The notes below the pieces were generated by a model. It was not told where the DNA came from. It made no database searches and was given only the letters and a program-made list of their open reading frames with translations. Below, in pieces: positions 23,553 through 28,982 of a stretch of 28,982 bases of DNA. The position numbers and the translations under genes are program-made. The number at the start of each line of letters is the position of its first letter. Positions within the stretch are counted from its first letter, which is position 1. The DNA is from DASUZB01 sp036377075 (GTDB taxonomy: Bacteria; Actinomycetota; CALGFH01): positions 1-28,982 of the forward strand of contig DASUZB010000119.1 in the NCBI GenBank assembly GCA_036377075.1. The letters are read 5' to 3'.

Positions 23553-25372
23553 GACGCGGGGACCTGGTCAAGCCAGGTGGCGGCCGCGAACAGCGGCCAG
23601 AGCGGGACCAGCGCGTCGTGCGCCCCGGTCGGGGGGAGCCCGGCGCGGTGGCGGCCGACCGCCAGCCGGTAGTGCCGCCGGGCCACCGCCAGGTCGACCC
23701 AGCCCTCCTCGACCAGCGCGTGGCCGGCGAGCGCCTCGATGCCTCCGAGCTGGGCGTAGGCGTCGTGGAACACGGCGTCGAAGCGGGCCTTGCCGTCGCG
23801 CCGCCGGATCGCCGCGGGCAGGAGGTCGCCGACGGCCCGCCGCAGCAGCGGCTTGGACTCGGTCGCCGCGAACAGCACGCTGCCGTGCAGCGCCAGGACG
23901 TACTCCAGCACCAGGCGGTCGCGCAGTGGGTGCCGCCAGTCGACCCCGAGCGCGGTGTGGCGCTGCTGGGCCGCCTCGTGGATCGGTGCCAGGCAGGGCA
24001 TCGCGGCGCGCCACCGTCCCCGGTGGTCGTGGGAGGCGAAGGTGGACGCGTCGGCCACCGAGGCCCGCAGGCGCTCGCGCAGCCCGATGCGGGCGAGCCA
24101 GCGCCGGTCGACCCACTCGGGAGGCCGCGGCGCGGGCAGCCGGCGCAGCAGCGGGCCGGCGGCCTCGCGGTACACCCGGGCGGCGCGCCGCAGCCCCTGG
24201 TGGAGGGTCGGTGGGCCGTGGCCGCTCTCGCGCCACAGCGCGGCGACCCGCCCACCGCGGAGCAGGTCCGGCCAGTGCCAGCGCCAGCCGCGGAACCAGT
24301 CGTCGCCGCCTTCCCCGGTCAGCACCACCCGCACGCCGTGCTCGGCGAGGGGCCGCAGCGCCCCGCAGAGCAGCGCCCCGCTCGGGGACGGCGGCGGCTC
24401 CCAGCTCAGCGCCGTCCACGCCCGCCAGCGTTCCCAGTCGTAGGCCTCAGGGAGCAACCGGAGCGTGCGGCAGCCAAGGTGCTCGTCGAGCGCGTCGAGC
24501 CAACCCGACTCGTCGTGCGCCCTCCCGGGGAAGGTGACCGCCACCGGCCGTAGCCGGCCCGGCGATCCGCCGGCGCTGGCGAGTCGGTGGGCAAGGGCGG
24601 TCACGGCGCTGGAGTCCAGGCCGCCGCTGACCAGCACGCCGGTGGGGCCGTCGTCCATGGCGGCGGCGACCGCCTCGTCCAGCCGCGTCCGCAGGCCGGC
24701 GGCGGCCCGGTCGCGATCGACCGGGGCCGGCGCCGCCACCACCGAACGGAGCGTGGCGAAGTGGCGCCGCCGCGGCCGCCTGCCGACCCCGGCGATGGCC
24801 AGCTGCCCGGCCGGCAGGCGCTCGACGCCGCTGAGCAGCGTCTCGTGGAAGGTCGAGACCGCCCTGCAGAGCGCCTCGCCGAGGAACCCCTGGTTCAGGC
24901 GGACCGGGACGCCCGCGGCGACGAGCTGGGTCAGTTCGGTGCCGAACACGAACCTGCGCCCGTCGTGCCAGGTGAGCAGCCGGCGCATGGCCAGCTCCGC
25001 CCGGGCGCACAGGAGCCGGCCGCGCGACGGCTCCCAGACGACGCTCACCCAGTCGCCGGTCAGGTGGTCGAAGCCCTCCTCGCCGTGCTCACGGTACGTC
25101 GCCGCCGCCAGCGCCGCGTCGCCTGGCGGGCCGCCGCCCGGCGAACCGCGGCCGAGCGAGCCGTCGAGGACCACGACCATCCCTGCCTGGTCGACGGCGA
25201 CCGGCGGGGCGGCGCCGAGCGCCGGCTCGGCCGCGACGGCGACGCCGAACGGGCCGTCGAGGTGGACCAGGCCGGGCGGCGGCGAGGGCACCGTCGAGGC
25301 GGCGCGCATCGCCTCGAGCACGACCCGCTCCGCCGGCTCGCCGTCGAGCCGCAGCAGGCCGCAGACGGTCAC
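23549..25372 (-). CDS. Lasso cyclase C, asparagine synthetase-like (cluster 2)
   Basis: The 607-residue protein closes the macrolactam ring of the lasso peptide with ATP. The N-terminal glutaminase-like half (HLDGPFGVAVAAE, then GFDHLTGDWVSVVWEP and VFGTELTQLVAAG) has no catalytic Cys at position 2. The synthetase half begins with the standard ATP-pyrophosphatase loop GVLVSGGLDSSAVTAL near residue 249. LTGEGGDDWFRGWRW is near 350, and ESKPLLRRAVGDLLPAAIRRRDGKARFD near 510 holds the conserved Lys/Arg-rich end. The GTG start at 25372 overlaps the B2 stop as GTGA. The longer open frame to 25972 runs across B2 and is not coding. Confidence 0.93.
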   Translation of the reverse strand: MTVCGLLRLDGEPAERVVLEAMRAASTVPSPPPGLVHLDGPFGVAVAAEPALGAAPPVAVDQAGMVVVLDGSLGRGSPGGGPPGDAALAAATYREHGEEGFDHLTGDWVSVVWEPSRGRLLCARAELAMRRLLTWHDGRRFVFGTELTQLVAAGVPVRLNQGFLGEALCRAVSTFHETLLSGVERLPAGQLAIAGVGRRPRRRHFATLRSVVAAPAPVDRDRAAAGLRTRLDEAVAAAMDDGPTGVLVSGGLDSSAVTALAHRLASAGGSPGRLRPVAVTFPGRAHDESGWLDALDEHLGCRTLRLLPEAYDWERWRAWTALSWEPPPSPSGALLCGALRPLAEHGVRVVLTGEGGDDWFRGWRWHWPDLLRGGRVAALWRESGHGPPTLHQGLRRAARVYREAAGPLLRRLPAPRPPEWVDRRWLARIGLRERLRASVADASTFASHDHRGRWRAAMPCLAPIHEAAQQRHTALGVDWRHPLRDRLVLEYVLALHGSVLFAATESKPLLRRAVGDLLPAAIRRRDGKARFDAVFHDAYAQLGGIEALAGHALVEEGWVDLAVARRHYRLAVGRHRAGLPPTGAHDALVPLWPLFAAATWLDQVPAS

Positions 25373-25815
25373 GGGCCCGCGCCCCGCCGCGGCGGCGGGC
25401 CATAGCGGACCAGCTCGCGGAAGCGGGCCGGCGGGTCCCCCGCCTCCCCGCGCACCCGGCCGCCGACCTCGACCCACGCGTGCGCGACGAACGGCTCGCG
25501 CCGCACGCCGATGACGATCGCGGCCTGCTGGCCCCTTGCCAGCTCGATCCACCAGGTCAGCAGCGCCCGTGGCAGGCAGCCCCGGTCGGCCCGCCAGGAG
25601 CGTGCCGCGAGCCTGACCAGGCGCTGCAGCCGCTCGGCGTCGAGCAGGCCGGCCGCCAGGGGCAGGCGGCGGCCGACGCCGGAGGTCGCCGCCGACGACC
25701 AGCCGGCGGCGAGCTCCGGGAACGGCCGACGCCGCAGCGCGACCTCCAGGTAGGTGGCGGCGCCGCAGAGCTGGACGGCGACCAGCCCCTGGACGAGGCG
25801 GCGGGCGGGACGCAC
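25369..25815 (-). CDS. Lasso peptide leader peptidase B2, transglutaminase-like (cluster 2)
   Basis: The 148-residue protein has Cys80 in DRGCLPRALL and His112 in FVAHAWVEVGG, the hallmarks of the lasso leader peptidase. At 12 residues after His112, where the triad acid is expected, there is Glu124. The cluster 1 enzyme has the same spacing and also Glu. The N-terminal helix bundle (LVRLAARSWRADRGC) is usual. The GTG start at 25815 lies 3 bases after the B1 stop, and its stop overlaps the cyclase start. The protein would cleave after the Gly that follows Thr38 of the precursor if the usual rule holds. Confidence 0.92.
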   Translation of the reverse strand: MRPARRLVQGLVAVQLCGAATYLEVALRRRPFPELAAGWSSAATSGVGRRLPLAAGLLDAERLQRLVRLAARSWRADRGCLPRALLTWWIELARGQQAAIVIGVRREPFVAHAWVEVGGRVRGEAGDPPARFRELVRYGPPPRRGAGP

Positions 25816-25818
25816 CGG

Positions 25819-26085
25819 CTACCGTTCGACCGTCACGAGGCCGTTGCGCTCCAGCTCGGCGAGGAAGCGCCCGACGTCGGCGGCGGCGAGGGGCGGCTCG
25901 ACCAGGTAGCCGTCGACCAGCGCTCCGACCAGGTCGTCCGGCGCCGCCGGGCCGTCGGCCAGCAGCCGCCACAGGTCCGCGCCGGTCCCGTTGAGGGCGT
26001 AGTAGCCGCCCGTGTCGGGGAGGAGCAACACCAGCTCGCCCTCGACGTCGGCCCAGACGACGCTGCGCTCCAGCGCCACGCGCAT
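25819..26085 (-). CDS. Lasso peptide RRE protein B1, PqqD-like (cluster 2)
   Basis: This 88-residue protein has the PqqD-like leader-binding fold. The strand pair VALERSVVWADVEGELVLLL and DTGGYYALNGTGADLWRLLADG is followed by a three-helix C-terminus ending FLAELERNGLVTVER. It should bind the Tyr23-Leu28 segment of the precursor leader and pass it to B2. ATG 26085 is 11 bases after the precursor stop. The upstream ribosome site is GGCGG-like and weak, so translation may depend on the precursor. Confidence 0.92.
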   Translation of the reverse strand: MRVALERSVVWADVEGELVLLLPDTGGYYALNGTGADLWRLLADGPAAPDDLVGALVDGYLVEPPLAAADVGRFLAELERNGLVTVER

Positions 26086-26096
26086 CGCCCGCCGCC

Positions 26097-26264
26097 TCAG
26101 CTCTGGTAGCCGAGGAAGTCCGACCCGGGGGTGAAGGGGTGGAGCGCGCCGGTGTCCACCGGGAGGCTGCCGTAGCTCGTCAGGTGGGGCGGCGCGTACG
26201 GCCGGCGTTCCGGCTCCCTCGACCCTGGCGGCGGACCAGCTGCCGCGGCGGCTTCGTCGTCCAT
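26097..26264 (-). CDS. Lasso peptide precursor ending in serine (cluster 2, A)
   Basis: The 55-codon gene starts at ATG 26264 with GGGAGG about 6 bases upstream. The first 22 residues are an Ala/Pro/Arg-rich extension. The leader pattern Y-x2-P-x-L-x3-G-x-L-x3-T is complete at Tyr23, Pro26, Leu28, Gly32, Leu34 and Thr38. With Thr at -2, cleavage after Gly39 gives the core ALHPFTPGSDFLGYQS. The only Asp or Glu in the core is then at position 10, beyond the known 7-9 ring sizes. Cleavage one residue later would place Leu1 and Asp9. The C-terminal Ser55 fits the kinase acceptor, and Tyr53, Thr45 and Ser48 are possible sulfation sites. It is the first gene of cluster 2, under the promoter predicted upstream. 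Confidence 0.9.
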   Translation of the reverse strand: MDDEAAAAAGPPPGSREPERRPYAPPHLTSYGSLPVDTGALHPFTPGSDFLGYQS

Positions 26265-26303
26265 CGCCGGCCTCCCTAGGTAGTTCCCACGAGACGGGGC
26301 CGG

Positions 26304-26331
26304 ATCCTATCAGCTCGGTCGAGCCTGTCGA
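26304..26331 (-). promoter_or_regulatory. Predicted promoter of lasso cluster 2
   Basis: On the minus strand TCGACA (26326-26331) lies 16 bases from TAGGAT (26304-26309). These match the actinobacterial -35 (TTGACA, 5 of 6) and -10 (TAnnnT) elements. Transcription would start near 26297, giving a leader of about 33 bases before the precursor ATG. The element sits between hemH and the precursor, so the cluster is probably independent of hemH. Confidence 0.55.
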
Positions 26332-26369
26332 TCAGGTCGAGTGTCGCTAGGCTGCGAGCGGTGGACGAC

Positions 26370-27395
26370 TCAGCCCCGGGCCGCCCCGGCGGCTGGGTGG
26401 ACCGCCGCCTCCTCCCTCGCGACCACCTCGGCGAGCGCGCGGGCCAGCAGCGGGTCGGCGTTGGGCAGCTCGATGCGGTGGAAGGCGATGCCGGCGGCCT
26501 CGGCCTCCTCGCGGGCGGCCACGTCGATGTCGTAGAGGATCTCCAGGTGGTCGGCGAGGAACTGGATCGGGACCACCAGCACGGCGCCGTGGCCCTGGGC
26601 GCGCAGGCCGGGCAGCAGGTCCTTGAGGTCGGGCTTGAGCCACTCCTCGGGGGTGTGCCCGGCGCTCTGGTAGGCGAACTGCCAGCGGGACCGGTCGAGG
26701 CCGGCCCGCGCCGCCAGCTCCGCGCAGGTCTCGGCGAGCTGGTCGAGGTAGGCGGTGTCGCGGTCGACCACCGCCTTCGGCAGGCTGTGGGCGGTGAAGA
26801 TCACCGGCACGTCCGGCTCGCCGGCCGCGGCCAGGCGCGCGAGCGCCTCCCCCACCCGCTGGGCGAGGCAGTCGACGAACGCCGGGGTGCGGTGCCAGGG
26901 GCCGGCGACGGTGACGGTCGCGTCCGGCGCCAGCCGCGCCGCGGCGGCTTCGAGCGCGCGGCCGTAGCCGCCCATGATCACCGGGGAGAACTGTGGCGCG
27001 AGCACGATCCCGACCAGGCGCCGCACCCCGGCGGTGGCCAGGCGGGCGACCGCCTCGTCGATCCAGGGCGCCGAGTGGAGCATGCCGACCTCGACCAGGT
27101 GGCTGCCCTGGCCGTGCTCGGCCGCGAGCTGCGCGGCGAGGGCGGCGCCCTGCTCGCGGGTGCGCTCGATCAGCGGCGAGCGGCCGACCAGGCGGTAGCG
27201 GCGCTGGAACTCGGCGACCAGCTCCGGGTCGGGGTCGCGTCCGCGGTAGACGCTGCGCAGGTAGGCGGGGACGTCCTCGGCGGTGACCGCCGAGCCGTAG
27301 GTCATCAGCAGCACCCCGACGGGGGCGGCTTCTCCGGGGGGTCCGGGGGGCTCATGGAGCGGAGCGGTGGCCCCCCGGGACTCAGGGTTCGGCAT
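26370..27395 (-). CDS. hemH: Ferrochelatase
   Basis: The 341-residue enzyme inserts ferrous iron into a porphyrin. In Actinobacteria the substrate is usually coproporphyrin III. PVGVLLMTYGSAVTAEDVPAYLRSVYRGR at residues 25-53 is the family N-terminus. The catalytic His is in FTAHSLPKAVVDRDTAY near residue 200, and the Glu is in FLADHLEILYDID near 280. The chain has no large C-terminal extension. ATG 27395 follows GAGGTG by 3 bases and lies 2 bases after the hemE stop, so the two are co-transcribed. The first 24 residues are Pro/Gly-rich and specific to this protein. Confidence 0.95.
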   Translation of the reverse strand: MPNPESRGATAPLHEPPGPPGEAAPVGVLLMTYGSAVTAEDVPAYLRSVYRGRDPDPELVAEFQRRYRLVGRSPLIERTREQGAALAAQLAAEHGQGSHLVEVGMLHSAPWIDEAVARLATAGVRRLVGIVLAPQFSPVIMGGYGRALEAAAARLAPDATVTVAGPWHRTPAFVDCLAQRVGEALARLAAAGEPDVPVIFTAHSLPKAVVDRDTAYLDQLAETCAELAARAGLDRSRWQFAYQSAGHTPEEWLKPDLKDLLPGLRAQGHGAVLVVPIQFLADHLEILYDIDVAAREEAEAAGIAFHRIELPNADPLLARALAEVVAREEAAVHPAAGAARG

Positions 27396-27397
27396 GC

Positions 27398-28483
27398 TCA
27401 CCTCGGGGGTGTGGGGACGCTGGCGCGGGCGGTGGTCGTGTGGACCAGCTCCACCAGGGCGGTCAGGTGCTCGGCGGGGGTGGCGGGCAGGACGCCGTGG
27501 CCGAGGTTGAAGACGTGGCCGGGGCGGCCACCGGCCTCGTCGAGGACGCGGCGTGCCTCCCGCTCGACCACCGGCATGGGCGCCAGCAGCACCGCCGGGT
27601 CGAGGTTGCCCTGTACCCCGAGGCCCGGGCCGATGCGCGCCCAGGCCTGGTCGAGCGGCACGCGCCAGTCCACGCTGACCAGGTCGCAGCCGGCCGCGGC
27701 CATCTGCTCGAGCAGCGCGGCGGTGCCGGTGCCGAAGTGGATGCGCGGCACGCCGGCGGCGGCGAGCCCCTCGAAGATGCGCCGCGAGTAGGGCAGCACG
27801 TACTCGCCGTACTCGCGCCCGCCGAGGTCGCCCATCCAGGAGTCGAACAGCTGCACCACCTGCGCCCCCGCGTCGACCTGGGCGCGCAGGTAGCGGATGG
27901 TGACCTCGGTCAGGGTCTCCATCAGCCGGTGCCACAGCTCCGGCTCCCCGTACATCAGCCCCTTGGCGCGGGCGTGGTCCTTGCTCGGCCGCCCCTCGAT
28001 CAGGTAGGAGGCGAGCGTGTACGGCGCGCCGGCGAAGCCGATCACCGCGGCCCGGCCGGCCAGCTCGCGCCGCACGGTGCGGATGGTCTCGAACAGCTCG
28101 GGGGTGGCCTCCTCGGCCTCCACCACCCGCAGGGCGGCGACCGCGGCGTCGGAGCGGACCGGCGGGTCGACGATCGGGCCGATGCCCGGGTCGATGCTGA
28201 ACGCCACGCCCATGCCGAACAGCGGCAGGGTGATGTCGGCGTAGAGCACGGCCGCGTCGACGCCGAAGGCGTCCACCGGCATCAGGCTGATCTGGGTGGC
28301 CAGCTCGGGCGTGCGGGTGAGGGTGAGGATGTCGTAGCGCTCCCGCAGCTTCCGGTAGCCGGCCAGGCAGCGACCGGCCTGGCGCATGAACCAGACCGGG
28401 GTGGCATCGACCTGCTGGCGGCGGCAGGCGGCCAGCATGCGCTGCTCACCGCTCAGCCTCGGCTGGTTCGTGTCAGACGGCAC
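27398..28483 (-). CDS. hemE: Uroporphyrinogen decarboxylase
   Basis: The 361-residue enzyme converts uroporphyrinogen III to coproporphyrinogen III in heme synthesis. VWFMRQAGRCLAGYRKLRERYD near residue 34 holds the conserved R-Q-A-G-R substrate-binding arginines, with Asp in the FGVDAAVLYADITLP block near 77. GFAGAPYTLASYLIEG near 147 and VQLFDSWMG near 210 are other family blocks, and NLGHGVLPATP near the end carries the conserved His. The length is usual. GTG 28483 is preceded by GGGAGG 7 bases upstream. It is the first gene of the hemE-hemH pair, with a 76-base gap to the gene on its right. Confidence 0.96.
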   Translation of the reverse strand: MPSDTNQPRLSGEQRMLAACRRQQVDATPVWFMRQAGRCLAGYRKLRERYDILTLTRTPELATQISLMPVDAFGVDAAVLYADITLPLFGMGVAFSIDPGIGPIVDPPVRSDAAVAALRVVEAEEATPELFETIRTVRRELAGRAAVIGFAGAPYTLASYLIEGRPSKDHARAKGLMYGEPELWHRLMETLTEVTIRYLRAQVDAGAQVVQLFDSWMGDLGGREYGEYVLPYSRRIFEGLAAAGVPRIHFGTGTAALLEQMAAAGCDLVSVDWRVPLDQAWARIGPGLGVQGNLDPAVLLAPMPVVEREARRVLDEAGGRPGHVFNLGHGVLPATPAEHLTALVELVHTTTARASVPTPPR

Positions 28484-28559
28484 CCAGGCGCCTCCCTCTC
28501 GACCTCGACGGTAGGGGAAAGGGTACGCAACCGGCGCGCCGACCGCGCGGCCGGCGCGC

Positions 28560-28982
28560 TTACGCCTCGGACTCGCCGGTCAGTACCCCGCCGGCGGCCT
28601 GGACGGCGGCGGCGGCGTGGGCGCGGTCGCGCAGGATGCGGTCGCGGCAGGCCCGCGCGGCCAGCTCCAGGTCGCGGGTGCCTTCCCCCGCGGGCTCGGC
28701 CAGTACCGCCTCGGCCACCGCCATCGCCTGGTCGAAGCGGCCCGGCCGGTCGTGCTCGTCCAGGTCGCGGCGGACGGCGGCCAGCTGGTCGGGGTCGGCG
28801 GCACCGGTCATGCGGGCGAGCGCGGCGGCGCGCAGGCGGTGGCGGGTGCGCAGCCCCGCCGTGAACCCGCCGGGCAGGCCGTCGAGCCAGGCGGCCGCGC
28901 GGCGGTGCCGCTCGGCCCGCAGCGCCCGAGGCACCTGGCCGTAGGCGACCTCCATCACCAGCACGTGCCGGAAGCCGTAGGC
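28560..28982 (-). CDS. C-terminal fragment of an AAA-ATPase/nucleotide-cyclase-type regulator
   Basis: This frame continues past the right edge, so only the last 140 residues are seen. They begin AYGFRHVLVMEVAYGQVPRA, followed by LRAERHRRAAAWLDGL. This matches the end of the ATPase domain in large signalling proteins that pair an adenylate/guanylate cyclase or LuxR/BTAD-type domain with an AAA ATPase. The rest is a helical, Ala/Arg-rich segment with TPR-like character (RFDQAMAVAEAVLAEPAGEG). The gene is on the same strand as hemE and ends 76 bases before it. Which N-terminal domain it carries cannot be told. Confidence 0.75.
   Translation of the reverse strand, partial: AYGFRHVLVMEVAYGQVPRALRAERHRRAAAWLDGLPGGFTAGLRTRHRLRAAALARMTGAADPDQLAAVRRDLDEHDRPGRFDQAMAVAEAVLAEPAGEGTRDLELAARACRDRILRDRAHAAAAVQAAGGVLTGESEA

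Noticed and set aside
1..28982. CRISPR arrays, tRNA or rRNA genes, insertion sequences
   Set aside because: No regularly spaced repeats, no tRNA-like cloverleaf with the GGTTCGA-type arm and no transposase motif were found on either strand.

Overview
The window is very GC-rich (roughly 70% by eye, with strongly G/C-biased third codon positions). It uses GTG starts freely, often in 4-base GTGA overlaps. It carries actinobacterial-style genes: actinobacterial-type lasso leader peptides, a YihY/BrkB protein, an Si-specific transhydrogenase, and a paired hemE-hemH. The source is most likely an actinomycete-like high-GC Gram-positive (Actinomycetota), probably environmental. The species cannot be told from the sequence.

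The main content is two separate lasso-peptide (RiPP) biosynthetic clusters, both on the minus strand. Cluster 1 (about 7231 down to 2500) has the common order precursor - cyclase C - RRE protein B1 - leader peptidase B2 - ABC exporter D. Its 36-residue precursor at 7121-7231 is easy to miss, and is followed by a terminator-like hairpin before the cyclase. Cluster 2 (about 26331 down to 19044) has the order precursor - B1 - B2 - C - HPr-kinase-like kinase - Stf0-type sulfotransferase - ABC exporter - NTP_transf_5-type nucleotidyltransferase. From the cyclase onward the genes overlap by 1 to 22 bases, and B2 and C also overlap, so they look co-translated. The precursor ends in serine, the known acceptor of lasso-peptide kinases. 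Kinase plus nucleotidyltransferase matches the paeninodin/pseudomycoidin type of tailoring. The sulfotransferase between them, and a core whose first acid lies unusually far from the predicted cleavage site, make this the most interesting region.

Region by region. 1-52 is the start of a gene leaving the window on the left. 577-2175 is a secreted vanadium-haloperoxidase/PAP2-like protein with a strong terminator. 2500-7231 is lasso cluster 1. 7490-8413 (plus strand) holds a small unknown protein and a LysE-type exporter. 8434-13827 is a minus-strand housekeeping stretch: AlkZ-like winged-helix protein, AidB-like acyl-CoA dehydrogenase, soluble transhydrogenase, a small membrane protein and a TlpA-like redoxin lipoprotein. 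14009-15181 (plus) is YihY/BrkB. 15245-18730 (minus) holds a zinc-finger/HTH protein, a cupredoxin/beta-helix/PLDc_N fusion and an alpha/beta hydrolase. 18731-19043 is a gap with two tandem hairpins that probably ends cluster 2. 19044-26331 is lasso cluster 2. 26370-28483 is hemH-hemE, and 28560-28982 is the C-terminal end of a large AAA-ATPase/cyclase-type regulator.

No tRNA, rRNA, CRISPR array or transposase was recognised.
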